Source: Devosia litorisediminis | GTDB lineage: Bacteria; Pseudomonadota; Alphaproteobacteria; Rhizobiales; Devosiaceae | Length of the DNA: 64,000 nucleotides | NCBI RefSeq assembly: GCF_018334155.1 | Contig: NZ_JAGXTP010000001.1 | Location: forward strand, 1,550,001 to 1,614,000 | Direction of reading: 5' to 3' | Shown: one piece after another, positions 18,914 through 27,953 of the stretch | Numbering within the stretch: position 1 is the stretch's first letter | Layout of the letters: each line of letters starts with the position of its first letter | Notes under the pieces: generated by a model | What the model saw: the letters and a program-made list of their open reading frames with translations, nothing else | Told to the model about the DNA's origin: nothing | Databases searched by the model: none | Program-made: the position numbers and the translations under genes

Positions 18914-19962
18914 GCATGGAAGCGATATTTTTAGAGTTAGACCGCCTGCAAAAGACATCTGTACGTCCCTGGTTAGTTGTCAGGCAGCTGCCGATTGGCC
19001 TCGGCGGGCAAATTACTACTCGGATGTGCGGCCTGCTGCTAGCGCTGGCCACAGCCCGCAAAGCAGTATTTATTGAGGCCGCCGATCCCCCATATCTACA
19101 AACGTTCGAACCTATGACGCACTTCTGCAACGGTGCCGACGTCCTTGAAGTAGGGCCGCTTGTCAGTCTTGCACGCACTCAGAACAGTGAGCCGGTTGTA
19201 GTTTTTGACCCCCTCCAGATGTTTGATGAAGCTACTCATTCAAGAGACGTGCAGGCTCGGCTGATTTGCGACCGCCTGAGCATCGAGCAAATCTCCTCAA
19301 ACGTTTTGGAAGGTGCTGTATTGGAATGGATGGACCAAATTCCTGAAGTGACGGCATACGTCGCCCAGCAAAAAGAACGTTTGTCAGTTTCGGAAAATAC
19401 CCTGGGTGTCCATTACCGGAGGGGCGACAAAAAAGTTGAGTCGGCTTTCGTTCCGGCTGAAGAAATAAACGCGCGTATTTCGCGACTACACCAAAAATGG
19501 TCCTTTGATGCGGTCTACCTTGCCAGTGATACTGCATCAGCACCGCATGATATCTCGTTACCAATGGGTGTTGACCTCATATTTGATGAAGAAGAGGTCA
19601 GATACAACAATGCCAATCATAAAATGCTTATGCGAAGGCCGGAGCTAGCCAAGCAAGAAACATTGAGTGCATACAAGAATATCGCAATGCTCTCCTTGTG
19701 CGGTGGAGTGATCGGGCAAAGTAACGCACATTTCGCGAGGATCGCTGGTTCTGCCATTTGTTTTCGGACGGGCCGTACCGATCGGGTCGACCTGATTGAC
19801 GGTTGGATCGCTGAAAAGCGCTCGCCCGCCCTAAGAGCATACTACTCAGGTTTTCGAACTGTGAGAAATCTGGGCAGAAAAGTGTTCTCGAACTTCTCCA
19901 CCAGAGCGCGATTCGAAAAGGACCTTCAAAAGCGCATTCGCGATGAAGGTGGGCCCGACTAA
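18910..19962 (+). CDS. NodZ/FUT8-like fucosyltransferase
   Basis: This 350-residue protein is likely to use the GDP-fucose made by Gmd and Fcl. Residues 166-174 read GVHYRRGDK, the donor-binding HxRRxDK-type motif of the GT23/GT65/GT68 fucosyltransferase fold. VYLASDT (about 206-212) and IGQSNAHFARIAGSA (about 273-287) correspond to the second and third conserved motifs. LPIGLGGQITTRM (about 27-39) matches the N-terminal glycine-rich loop. The bacterial type member is NodZ of rhizobia, which fucosylates Nod factors, but here the setting is a polysaccharide operon. The ATG overlaps the upstream stop (ATGA). The fold call is good; the acceptor is unknown. Confidence 0.78.
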   Translation: MSMEAIFLELDRLQKTSVRPWLVVRQLPIGLGGQITTRMCGLLLALATARKAVFIEAADPPYLQTFEPMTHFCNGADVLEVGPLVSLARTQNSEPVVVFDPLQMFDEATHSRDVQARLICDRLSIEQISSNVLEGAVLEWMDQIPEVTAYVAQQKERLSVSENTLGVHYRRGDKKVESAFVPAEEINARISRLHQKWSFDAVYLASDTASAPHDISLPMGVDLIFDEEEVRYNNANHKMLMRRPELAKQETLSAYKNIAMLSLCGGVIGQSNAHFARIAGSAICFRTGRTDRVDLIDGWIAEKRSPALRAYYSGFRTVRNLGRKVFSNFSTRARFEKDLQKRIRDEGGPD

Positions 19963-21211
19963 GTTGCGAAACCTCCTTTTTGCGCGGTCCATTCTATTTG
20001 GCTCGTTTACCAAACTCGGGGGGGCCCTTGTGGTGGTTCTGGGACTTCCTTTGATCGCTAACGCGCTCCCGCTTCAGGAATACTCTCAGTTTCTAATTGC
20101 TATGAGTGCCTCCTCGTTTATGACAATTCTTTACGGTGCTGTCGGTAGAGTAGTAGTGCGAGACCTGAGTTCGGTGCTTTCATCAGGCGGAAGTGCGGAT
20201 GTGAGTAAAACTCGAGCAGAAGCGTTAGGCATCTACATTTTCACGACAGTGGTTGTTTTCGTTATATCGGCTGTCCTTGTGCTGATATCCGGATCAAGCA
20301 GCACTCGCTGGCTTCTGACGGTTGTGCTCATACTTACGATGGCGTATGGATTTTTTCAGCAGGCAGAAGTTCTCCGGGTTGCAAGTAGGACTGATCACGT
20401 TTCAAGTCTGTGGATGTTACTGGCTAACATATTCCTATTCCTTGCTATACTGTTCGTCCCGTACAACACCGCCCTCGGGGTATCTTTTGTATATTTCGGC
20501 GTCCCGGCAATTTTTCAAATAGCAGCGGCAGTCCACCTTGTCATCTCCTTAAGGAGTATTGAGCGACCCCGATTCAAATTAAAATCTTTGATGGCGCAGC
20601 TTATATCCAGCTTAGATTTTTTGGTATATTCTGTTGCTGATTATCTAAAGATTTTCTTGTCCGGAATTCTTCTCGGTATTGCGTCCGGTGAGGTGGATTA
20701 CGCCAAGTACACGACTATTGTCCTTGTCGTAGCCCGGCTAGTGAACCCTTTGTCATTGATTACCAGACCTCTTCTTCCAGCATACATCGACGCCAGAGCC
20801 GCTGGTGACACCCAATGGATACGGTCTGCACGGACATGGTGCACGCTCCTCCTGGGCGGAGGGGGAGCTGCCATTTTGATCCTCCCTATTCTTCACAACG
20901 CAGGTGTGCTGAATCTTGTTCTTCAGCGCGAGGCTGATGCTATTACTCTTGTAGAGGTGATTTCGTTTTCAGTTTTCCTATGTTCCCACGCCGGTATAGC
21001 GCTCGTTTCCCCTTTCTTCTTCGCGACCCGAAGAATGACGCGGGCACTAGCTCATACGAGCCTGCTGGCGGTTACAGTGTCGCTTTTGCTCGGCTACTGT
21101 CTGGCTCTTCATTTTGGAGCAGCGGGTATGTTGTTTGCCACCGCACTAGGATCCTTGGCGATCGTCTTGATGGCCTCGTATTACTTGTACACTGAGGTGC
21201 TAGTTTGCTGA
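19943..21211 (+). CDS. Wzx-like polysaccharide flippase
   Basis: The 422-residue protein has about twelve hydrophobic segments spread along its length, in the pattern of MATE/PST-superfamily Wzx flippases. Examples are LGGALVVVLGLPLIANALPLQ, FTTVVVFVISAVLVLIS and LLAVTVSLLLGYCLALHFG. The N-terminus begins with a short basic part before the first helix, and FGVPAIFQIAAAVHL and LVNPLSLITRPLLPAYIDA are the kind of mid-protein segments seen in the family. It should move lipid-linked repeat units across the inner membrane for the Wzy-like polymerase two genes upstream. It overlaps the fucosyltransferase by 20 bp and the next gene by 7 bp. The call is by topology and operon context. Confidence 0.8.
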   Translation: MKVGPTKLRNLLFARSILFGSFTKLGGALVVVLGLPLIANALPLQEYSQFLIAMSASSFMTILYGAVGRVVVRDLSSVLSSGGSADVSKTRAEALGIYIFTTVVVFVISAVLVLISGSSSTRWLLTVVLILTMAYGFFQQAEVLRVASRTDHVSSLWMLLANIFLFLAILFVPYNTALGVSFVYFGVPAIFQIAAAVHLVISLRSIERPRFKLKSLMAQLISSLDFLVYSVADYLKIFLSGILLGIASGEVDYAKYTTIVLVVARLVNPLSLITRPLLPAYIDARAAGDTQWIRSARTWCTLLLGGGGAAILILPILHNAGVLNLVLQREADAITLVEVISFSVFLCSHAGIALVSPFFFATRRMTRALAHTSLLAVTVSLLLGYCLALHFGAAGMLFATALGSLAIVLMASYYLYTEVLVC

Positions 21212-22368
21212 AAGGAAATGCGCATTGGATTATGAGACAGCGCGCGTCGGGCGCTCCTCTAATCGTTTTTCTCTGGGAGAACTTCGGTCCAATGCACTTG
21301 GACCGGCTAGCTGCAGTTCAACAGAGCTCGCCGATGTCGCGTGTAGTGGGTTTGGAGTTGAACGCCAGTAGCGACGTATATTCTTGGGAAAGGAGAAATC
21401 CAGATGAGCCGTTGTGTATTTTCACAGCTTGCGACAAGAAGCAAGGAATAATCGGGACAGTATTCGCGCTATTTAGATTACGCCTGAGACTAGGGCGCGG
21501 TTCTTATTTTCTTTGCCACTACGAGAATCCGGTCGTGTTTATCTTTGCTTGGATTCTAAGATTGTCGCGTTGCGATGTCATAACGATGGGCGATTCGAAG
21601 TTTGATGACTACAAGAGGGTCTTATGGCGGGAGGTGCTGAAAACTTTTATGTACTTACCCTATACAGGGGCTTTTGCTGCAGCGAGACGGTCCAAAGAGT
21701 ATTATCAGTTTCTTGGCTTCCGTGCAGCTAGGGTATCAGCGGGATATGACTCGTTATCCATTCAAAGAATAAAAGCAGCAGCGAAGGAACTCCCTGTTGA
21801 GGAAGAGGTTCCCTTCGAACATCGGTCCTTCATTGTTGTGGCCCGGCTTGTACCAAAAAAAAATCTGAACACGCTCTTGGACGCTTACGTTCTGTACCGA
21901 AATGCGAACGTAGACCCGAGAAAACTGCACATTTTCGGTGATGGGCCACTCGAGCGAGAGCTCCGTGAGCATGCAAACAGTCTGGGGATAGGTCAGGATG
22001 TAGTGTTCCACGGATTCGTGCAAGCTGCTGAAGTTTGCAAGCAGCTCAATAGATCTCTAGCGCTCCTTCTGCCAAGTATTGAGGAGCAGTTTGGTCTTGT
22101 CGTGATCGAGGCTCAAGCTTTGGGTGTGCCAGTGGTGGTCTCCGACAACTGCGGGGCTCGGGATGAGTTGGTGCGTTCAGGTGTCAACGGCTTCGTCGTG
22201 GAGGCCCAAAACCCGAAGGGACTGGCGTTTTTCATGGGCATGTTGTCGAACGACGAAGAACTTTGGAGTGAAATGGTGCGCTCCTCGGCTGCTTTCGCCA
22301 TGCGCGGTGACGTCGTTAAATTTGTTGAGGGTGTGCAACATCACCTGTCCTTGGATGGAGAGAAATGA
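21205..22368 (+). CDS. GT4-family glycosyltransferase
   Basis: This GT-B glycosyltransferase has about 387 residues from TTG 21205, which overlaps the flippase stop; ATG 21232 would give 378 residues and is equally plausible. The donor domain shows VARLVPKKNLNTLLDAY, HIFGDGPLEREL, VVFHGFV and LPSIEEQFGLVVIEAQALGVPVV. The last is the E(x7)E region typical of GT4 retaining transferases. The N-terminal domain starts with LIVFLWENFGPMHLDRL. It will add one sugar to the growing repeat unit in the cytoplasm. Neither the donor nor the linkage can be inferred. It is translationally coupled to the flippase and, through ATGATG, to the sulfotransferase. Confidence 0.88.
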   Translation: MLKGNAHWIMRQRASGAPLIVFLWENFGPMHLDRLAAVQQSSPMSRVVGLELNASSDVYSWERRNPDEPLCIFTACDKKQGIIGTVFALFRLRLRLGRGSYFLCHYENPVVFIFAWILRLSRCDVITMGDSKFDDYKRVLWREVLKTFMYLPYTGAFAAARRSKEYYQFLGFRAARVSAGYDSLSIQRIKAAAKELPVEEEVPFEHRSFIVVARLVPKKNLNTLLDAYVLYRNANVDPRKLHIFGDGPLERELREHANSLGIGQDVVFHGFVQAAEVCKQLNRSLALLLPSIEEQFGLVVIEAQALGVPVVVSDNCGARDELVRSGVNGFVVEAQNPKGLAFFMGMLSNDEELWSEMVRSSAAFAMRGDVVKFVEGVQHHLSLDGEK

Positions 22369-23231
22369 TGAAATTGGTCAAGGCAAAGTGGTATGCACGC
22401 CGCCTGATTTCGTATGTGGGGCGGCCTCGTTTGATCATTCAAGAGAAGCCGGTGTTGATGGATAGTTCGAAGAGATGTGAAAGCCCTATATTCTTGGCAG
22501 GGCTCCACCGGTCAGGAACTACTTTAGTTAGGAGGATGTTCAACTCTCACCCAAACATCGCTTGTCCCCCCGAAAGTTATTTTTTCTCCAATTTTTCTTT
22601 GATAGGGGAGGATGAACTGGCAAGGAAAGGATTTGAGGGCTTCGGCCTGAACAGCGAAGAGATCTGGAACTACTTGGGCAGGTGTGCAAGCCAGCTCCAC
22701 GAGGCCTACCGCCTAATGAATGGTAAGGAGCGTTGGGCCGACAAGACACCTCAGTATGTTGATCGATTGGAGTCCATCGACAAAATGTTTGGTGCCCGTG
22801 CGAACTACGTTTTCATTATTAGACATCCATATGACATCGCCTTTTCGATTGAGAGTAGAGGGTGGAGGCTAGTTGAGCATGAGAGTATTTTCGAAGGTGC
22901 CTTAGCCTACGTGGCGGAGAAGTTAGAGAAGCTACTTAGATTTGAGCTGGAGGTAGGTGAGCGCGGGACACGCCTGGTGTATGAGGAGCTAACGGCGGAC
23001 CCGCAGAAGGCGCTCACGGCAGCGTTACATGCAATCGGAGAGCAGTATTCTGATGAGATGTTACGCTTTCACGAGAAGTCACACAACTACGGCGTGGAGG
23101 ACCCAGTAGTCCGAGGCACGAAGGCGGTCAACCCAAGTCATGAGAATTGGAAGGCTTGGGATAGTACCAAGTGTGCTAGAGCGCGCGTAGTTCTCGGAGA
23201 GCTCGCCGAGAAGCTGAATTACAGATTTTGA
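22365..23231 (+). CDS. PAPS-dependent sulfotransferase
   Basis: This 288-residue cytoplasmic sulfotransferase has the PAPS 5'-phosphosulfate loop GLHRSGTTL at residues 46-54. The 3'-phosphate motif RHPYDIAFSIESR lies near residue 155. WADKTPQY and RLVYEELTADPQKA are other family landmarks. It transfers sulfate from PAPS to a hydroxyl group, here most likely of a sugar in the repeat unit. The gene overlaps the upstream glycosyltransferase by 4 bp, so it is a true operon member. PAPS can be supplied by cysD and cysNC 15 kb downstream, and a decayed cysDN pair lies even closer. A sulfated polysaccharide is the direct prediction. Confidence 0.88.
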   Translation: MMKLVKAKWYARRLISYVGRPRLIIQEKPVLMDSSKRCESPIFLAGLHRSGTTLVRRMFNSHPNIACPPESYFFSNFSLIGEDELARKGFEGFGLNSEEIWNYLGRCASQLHEAYRLMNGKERWADKTPQYVDRLESIDKMFGARANYVFIIRHPYDIAFSIESRGWRLVEHESIFEGALAYVAEKLEKLLRFELEVGERGTRLVYEELTADPQKALTAALHAIGEQYSDEMLRFHEKSHNYGVEDPVVRGTKAVNPSHENWKAWDSTKCARARVVLGELAEKLNYRF

Positions 23232-23289
23232 TGACAGTGTTTTTGTTGCGCTGCTTTCTCGACCTGCCGTATGAATGTGAGGTTACCTG

Positions 23290-24342
23290 TTGATCAGCAC
23301 TATAGGGTTCATCGGGCCATTTCCACCGCCTGTGCACGGCCAGTCTTGGGCCACCGAGAGTCTGGCCAACGAACTAGAAAATGCGGGTGTGACACTTGAA
23401 CGTTACAACCTATCAACTTCGAGAAGTGTTGGTTGGATAGGTGTGATTAACAAGCTGAGAGTACATTTCGGAGCAGCTGTTTTCTGCCGTAGATCGCATA
23501 GGGTGATTTACATTTCCGCTAACTCCAATACGGGAATGTGGTTGACCTCGTTTGTTGTGGCGAGGGCCCGTTTCCTAGGCTGCAAGCTGGTGATCCATCA
23601 TCATTCATATGACCATGTTCTCCGCCGCAGGTCGAGCATGGTGTTGTTGGCGCGGATAGCCGGCCCGAATGCTGTCCACGTTGTTCTCGGACAGAAAATG
23701 GCGGCTGACATGCGCCTAAGCACTCCAGAGGTAGGTAAGATAATCGTCCTCAACAATGCCGGTCTAGTGGAGAAGAAGCTCCTATCCCTCCCAGAGAATA
23801 GTGGGTCAAAGATTGTGCTTGGGCACTTGAGCAATCTGACTGCCGAAAAGGGGATTTCGGAAGTGGTGGAGCTCGCAATCAGGCTAAGGGAAATGAGTTT
23901 ACCGGTTCGGCTAGTGATTGCGGGTCCAGCTGGTGACCACGCGGCACGAGACGCGATTTCTTTAGCCCGGAGGATTCTTGGTGAAGATTTCAACTACAAA
24001 GGTCCAGTTCATGGAAATGACAAGATCCGATTCTTCTCAGAAATTACGCATCTTATCTTCCCAACGCGTTACAAAAATGAAGCTTCTCCAATTGTGTTGC
24101 TTGAGGCAATGGCTGCTGCAGTCCCGTGCATTTCAAATATGCGCGGTTGTATCTCAAACGATTTGGGGAAGGAGGGCGGTGTTGTAGTTGAAGATGCTCT
24201 TAAGTTTACGTCTTGCGCTATCAACTATCTCACTACCCGCAACCTAGAAACTGCGTCCTCAGCAGCGCGTAATAGGTATATCACGCTGAAGCACGAATAC
24301 GATGTTCAGTTCTCGAACCTATTACGAATTCTTACTGTCTGA
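23290..24342 (+). CDS. GT4-family glycosyltransferase
   Basis: This 350-residue GT-B glycosyltransferase starts at TTG 23290, 58 bp after the sulfotransferase. The N-terminal STIGFIGPFPPPVHGQSWAT is the usual GPFPPPxxG start of this subset. The donor domain has GHLSNLTAEKGISEVVEL, RLVIAGPAGD and LIFPTRYKNEASPIVLLEAMAAAVP, with the glutamates of the E(x7)E region. It is the last gene of the gmd operon. The operon ends 32 bp before the inverted repeat of an IS3-family element, so anything formerly downstream has been cut off or moved. The role is addition of one sugar of the repeat; the specificity is unknown. Confidence 0.88.
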   Translation: MISTIGFIGPFPPPVHGQSWATESLANELENAGVTLERYNLSTSRSVGWIGVINKLRVHFGAAVFCRRSHRVIYISANSNTGMWLTSFVVARARFLGCKLVIHHHSYDHVLRRRSSMVLLARIAGPNAVHVVLGQKMAADMRLSTPEVGKIIVLNNAGLVEKKLLSLPENSGSKIVLGHLSNLTAEKGISEVVELAIRLREMSLPVRLVIAGPAGDHAARDAISLARRILGEDFNYKGPVHGNDKIRFFSEITHLIFPTRYKNEASPIVLLEAMAAAVPCISNMRGCISNDLGKEGGVVVEDALKFTSCAINYLTTRNLETASSAARNRYITLKHEYDVQFSNLLRILTV

Positions 24343-24392
24343 CCGGCCTCTTTTCTGATGACGCACTGGTGGTGTGACGTTGCCCCCAACTT

Positions 24393-25322
24393 CTATCCAG
24401 CGTGATGGAGACTCTGTCGGTTGTTTTGGCCGATCTGGCGGGGTTGAGCGACGGGAGCTGCCGCGGAGCTGGTCATTGAGCGGAGCGGCAGGTCCCGTCG
24501 CGGGTTGAAGGTGTCGGCATATTCGGCAGGCGTCATCCAACCCAGCCGCGAGTGAGGCCGGTGCAGATTGTAGTCGGCGCGCCATGACGCCACGGTTGCC
24601 CGCACGTTGGTGAGCGATGGGAACAGGGTCTCGTTGAGCAGCACGTCCCGCAGCCGACCGTTGAAGCTCTCGATGAAGGCATTCTGGATCGGCTTGCCCC
24701 GGGCAATGTAGTGCCAGTCGATCTTCATGCGGTCAGCGAAGCCCAAGATGGCATTGGACGTGAACTCAGTCCCGTTGTCGCTGACGATCATCTTGGGTCG
24801 TCCTCGGCTGGCCATGAGAGTCTCCAGCTCTCTGGCAACGCGCAGACCAGACAGCGAAGTGTCGGCAACCAGGGTCAGGCATTCGCGTGTGCAATCATCG
24901 ACTACCGTGAGCACCCGGAAGCGCCGACCATCTGTCATCTGGTCGGAGACGAAGTCTAGGGACCAGCGATCGTTGGGCGCCAAGGGGATCAACATCGGCG
25001 CCCTGGTTCCCATGGCGCGCTTGCGGCAACCACGGCGGCGCACCATCAGCTTCTCTTCGCGGTAGATCCGGAACAGCCGCTTGTGATTGACCTGATACCC
25101 TTCCCGCCGCAGCAGGACGTGAAGGCGCCGATAGCCGAACCGTCGCCGCTCATGGGCAATGGCCTTCATCCGCTCGCGCAGCACGATGTCATCGGTTCGA
25201 AGCGTCTGGTAGCGCATCGTCATCCGGCAACATCCCAACACCCGGCACGCCCGCCGCTCGCTCATCCCATAGGCAGTCTGGAGATGGGCGACAGCATCCC
25301 GCTCGGCGGCGGGCGCTACCAT
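24393..25322 (-). pseudogene. IS3-family transposase OrfB, separated from OrfA
   Basis: This is the catalytic half of an IS3 transposase. It begins with the HTH-like [20 protein letters not shown], then [14 protein letters not shown] sequence ([15 protein letters not shown]). The DDE core follows: [19 protein letters not shown] and the [11 protein letters not shown] segment that supplies the glutamate. [14 protein letters not shown] is near the end. The part is intact over 300 residues, but its natural start and the frameshift link to OrfA are lost because an IS110 element lies between them. The very long open frame that continues upstream to 26168 is antisense to the IS110 transposase and is not real coding. 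Confidence 0.85.
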
Positions 25323-26673
25323 TAATGGGATGACCTGCCCCACCCTCCGAGACATTGTTGATGTTTGATCAATGGAGGAAGCAAAATGATCAGGAATGCA
25401 CCTAAGGAAGCTGCCGTGTTCGGTGTTGATCTCGGGAAGAACCTTTTCCACGTTGTGGGCCTGGATGCGCGAGGCGGCGTTATTCAGCGCGCCAAGTTCC
25501 GGCGAGACACGGTGCTGGCCTTTTTCCAACGCGCCGCGCCAACCCTGGTGGGGATGGAGGCCTGCCCTGGATCGCAGTGGTTCGCGCGCAAGTTGCAGGC
25601 GTTCGGACACGAGGTTCGGATCGTGCCGGCGCAGTTCGTAAAGCCATTCGTGAAGTCCCAGAAGAACGACACCATCGATGCTGAAGCCATTCCCGAGGCT
25701 GTGACCAGACCAACAATGCGCTTCACACAAGTGCGGACCGTTGAGCAGATCGATGTGCAGGCTCTGCATCGGATGCGAGATCAGCTGGTCTCCAGCCGTA
25801 CCCGCCTGGTCAATCAAGCCAGGGCATTCTGCCTGGAATATGGGATCGCAATGCGACAAGGCATCGGCACTTTCCGTGTCGATCTTCCGCGAATCCTTGC
25901 CGATGACAGCAATGATCTCAGCCAGGCGATGCGACAGATGCTTGCTGAAGTTCTGGACGACATCGGCCATGTCGATCACCGCATCTCTTCTGTCACCAGG
26001 CAGATTGAAGCGCTGGCCGATCGCGAGGACCGCGCCAGGCGGCTTATGACAATACCTGGCATTGGCCCGATGGCAGCGACAGCATTGCTGGCGGCTGTTG
26101 GCGACGGCCGTCAGTTCCGACGAGCTCGAGAACTCGCCGCCTGGCTCGGGCTGACGCCCAGAGAGCATTCAACGGGCGGCAAGACGACGTTGTTGGGCAT
26201 CAGCAAGCGGGGAAACCGATACGTGAGGAAGCTTCTGGTCCATGGCGCGCGATCCTGCATCACTCATATGAATCGAACCAAGGACCGGATCGGCGACTGG
26301 CTTGATGCTCTGGAAAGCAGGATGCACGTCAACAAGGTCACCGTCGCCCTGGCGGCAAAGATGGCGAGGATGGCGTGGGCCATCATCGTGCGGCCCGGCG
26401 CCATATACGACAGACGAGATCCGGCTGTCGCCTAAGGGCGCCGGCCTGAAGAAAGCGAGGCTCGGGAGAGTGATGACGAAACAGTCGATCAGCGCATTGT
26501 AAGCTCTGTGTAAAAAAGCGTGCTCCTGCACGAACCATTTTCTGAGAACCATGCGCGCGGATCTCATCATGGCCTGACCGCAACAGCGGTCCACTCGCGA
26601 GAGGCCGGATACATTTAGGCGGACTGCCGTCGTCAGAACGAAATCGATCCTTGCCCGGGCGGGGCAGGTCATA
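25323..26673 (+). mobile_element. intact IS110-family (IS1111-like) element inside the IS3 element
   Basis: The ends are fixed by where the IS3 reading resumes on each side (GGGCGCTACCAT up to 25322, CATTTTTCC from 26674). Just inside are exact 12-bp inverted repeats: ATGACCTGCCCC at 25330-25341 and its complement at 26661-26672. IS110 elements of the IS1111 group carry such subterminal repeats, which supports the subgroup. The bases CAT are shared at the junction. The transposase inside is complete, so the element may still be active. Confidence 0.85.
25386..26435 (+). CDS. IS110-family transposase, intact
   Basis: This 349-residue DEDD-type transposase is taken from ATG 25386, which has GGAGGAAG five bases upstream; ATG 25365 is also open but lacks such a site. 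The N-terminal RuvC-like domain shows [22 protein letters not shown] and [13 protein letters not shown], giving the acidic residues. The C-terminal Tnp-20 domain has [15 protein letters not shown] and [18 protein letters not shown], with the serine nucleophile region [10 protein letters not shown]. All parts are present in one frame. The element sits in the opposite orientation within an IS3 element and separates its OrfA and OrfB. Confidence 0.95.
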   Translation: MIRNAPKEAAVFGVDLGKNLFHVVGLDARGGVIQRAKFRRDTVLAFFQRAAPTLVGMEACPGSQWFARKLQAFGHEVRIVPAQFVKPFVKSQKNDTIDAEAIPEAVTRPTMRFTQVRTVEQIDVQALHRMRDQLVSSRTRLVNQARAFCLEYGIAMRQGIGTFRVDLPRILADDSNDLSQAMRQMLAEVLDDIGHVDHRISSVTRQIEALADREDRARRLMTIPGIGPMAATALLAAVGDGRQFRRARELAAWLGLTPREHSTGGKTTLLGISKRGNRYVRKLLVHGARSCITHMNRTKDRIGDWLDALESRMHVNKVTVALAAKMARMAWAIIVRPGAIYDRRDPAVA

Positions 26674-26934
26674 CATTTTTCCAAGAAGATCTTTCAGCGC
26701 GGCATTATCGAGCATGCTGTCGGCCAGCAGCTTCTTGAGCCGGGCGTTCTCGTCCTCAAGAGCCTTCAGTCGTCGGGCCTCGCTGACGTCCATGCCGCCA
26801 TACTTGGCCTTCCACTTGTAGACGCTGGCATTGCTGACGCCGTGCTTGCGGCACAGGTCGGCAACTGGCACGCCAGCCTCCTGCTCTTTCAATATCCCGA
26901 TGATCTGCTCTTCGGTAAACCTGGTTCGTTTCAT
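26674..26934 (-). pseudogene. IS3-family OrfA, cut at its 3' end by the IS110 insertion
   Basis: The frame starts at ATG 26934 with KRTRFTEEQIIGILKEQEAG, an HTH region (DLCRKHGVSNASVYKWK) and a leucine-zipper tail (ALEDENARLKKLLADSML...LKDLLGK). This is the standard OrfA of IS407-like IS3 elements. After GKM the frame runs into IS110 sequence, so the natural link to OrfB is broken. Confidence 0.88.
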
Positions 26935-26998
26935 CTCTGGTCCTTCGGATGGGGCCAGAGCCTACTTCAAACTGGATTAGGCCCAGGGGGCAACGTCA

Positions 26999-27953
26999 AC
27001 ATCGCCGCGCGAGATATCGACTTCCCGGTCCAAGACCAGCGTCACGGCCTGTCCGGCCGCGTCACGGTCGAGGTCGCCATCCATGGTGACGATGCGCTTG
27101 ATCGCGGCAGGCGCGCGAGAGGCCGCGACCAGCACCTCGTCGCCGACAGCGATCTCGCCGGACGCGAGGGTCCCCGAGAACCCGCGGAAATCGAGATTGG
27201 GACGGTTGACCCATTGCACTGGGAACCGGAACGGGCTTGTGGTGCGGTCTTCTTCCACCGCGATGGTCTCGAGATAGGGCGCCAGGGCACTGCCCTTGAA
27301 CCAGGGCGTCCTGGCGCTGGGGGCAAGGATATTGGCCCCACGCAGCGCCGAGACCGGAATGGTGGCCAGCGTCTTGAAGCCCAGCGGTTCGGCAAAGGCG
27401 CGGTATTCCGCCTCCATTCCGTCGAACACTGCCTGGTCATAGTCGACCAGGTCGATCTTGTTGATCGCCAGCACCACATGCTTCACGCCCACCAAGGACA
27501 AGATAAAACTGTGGCGCAGGGTCTGGGTGAAGACGCCCTTGCGGGCATCTACCAGCACCAAAGCAAGCTCGGCATTGGAGGCGCCGGTGGCCATGTTGCG
27601 GGTATATTGCGCATGGCCCGGCGTATCGGCGACGATGAACTTGCGCTTGTCGGTGGAAAAGAACCGATAGGCGACGTCGATGGTGATCCCCTGCTCCCGC
27701 TCGGCAGTGAGACCATCCACGAGAAGCGAGAAGTCGATACCCTCGTCGCCCACATGGCGGTTGTGGCTCTCCTTCTTGAGGCTCGCAATTGATCGTCCAG
27801 CACCAGCTGGCTGTCATAGAGCAGCCGGCCGATCAGGGTGGACTTGCCATCGTCGACGCTGCCGCAGGTCAGGAAGCGCAGCAGCGACTTGTCCGCCTGC
27901 TGCGCCAGCCAGAGGTCGAGATCATTATTGGGACTGGGCATCAAGGCGCTCAT
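26999..27953 (-). pseudogene. cysN: cysN remnant (sulfate adenylyltransferase GTPase subunit), truncated and frameshifted
   Basis: The first 300 or so codons of a CysN-type GTPase remain: [19 protein letters not shown] (G1 loop), [13 protein letters not shown] (G3) and NKIDLVDYDQ (G4). Compared with the intact copy at 39012-40901, one base is missing near 27785 (TTGCGAGCC instead of TTGGCGAGCC), which shifts the frame after LVLDDQL. The 3' part, including all of the APS-kinase half, is gone: the sequence stops at the IS3 end (26998), in the codons for ISRGDV. The two copies are clearly diverged along their length, so this is not a recent duplication. It overlaps the cysD remnant by one base, as in the intact pair. 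Confidence 0.93.

Larger units (their letters stand above)
24375..26998 (-). mobile_element. IS3-family element interrupted by an IS110-family element
   Basis: The element is bounded by inverted ends that share TGACGTTGCCCCC (24375-24387 and the complement at 26986-26998), followed by partly matching ATCCAG-containing sequence. OrfA and OrfB are both present on the minus strand but are separated by an IS110 insertion at about 25323-26673. Without the insertion it would be about 1.27 kb. No target-site duplication is seen: the bases outside the two ends differ. The right end cuts straight into a cysN pseudogene, which points to a deletion or recombination after insertion. The OrfA type resembles the IS407 group. 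Confidence 0.85.

Noticed and set aside
24393..26168. 591-residue open frame on the minus strand as a single protein
   Set aside because: Its first half is antisense to the intact IS110 transposase; only the part from 25322 down is real IS3 OrfB.
27440..27560. Programmed frameshift as an explanation for the split cysN frames
   Set aside because: The shift lies near 27785, is a plain single-base loss against the intact copy, and the gene also lacks its 3' half; decay is the simpler reading.
26842..27792. 316-residue plus-strand frame
   Set aside because: It runs antisense through IS3 OrfA and the cysN remnant and has no recognisable domain.
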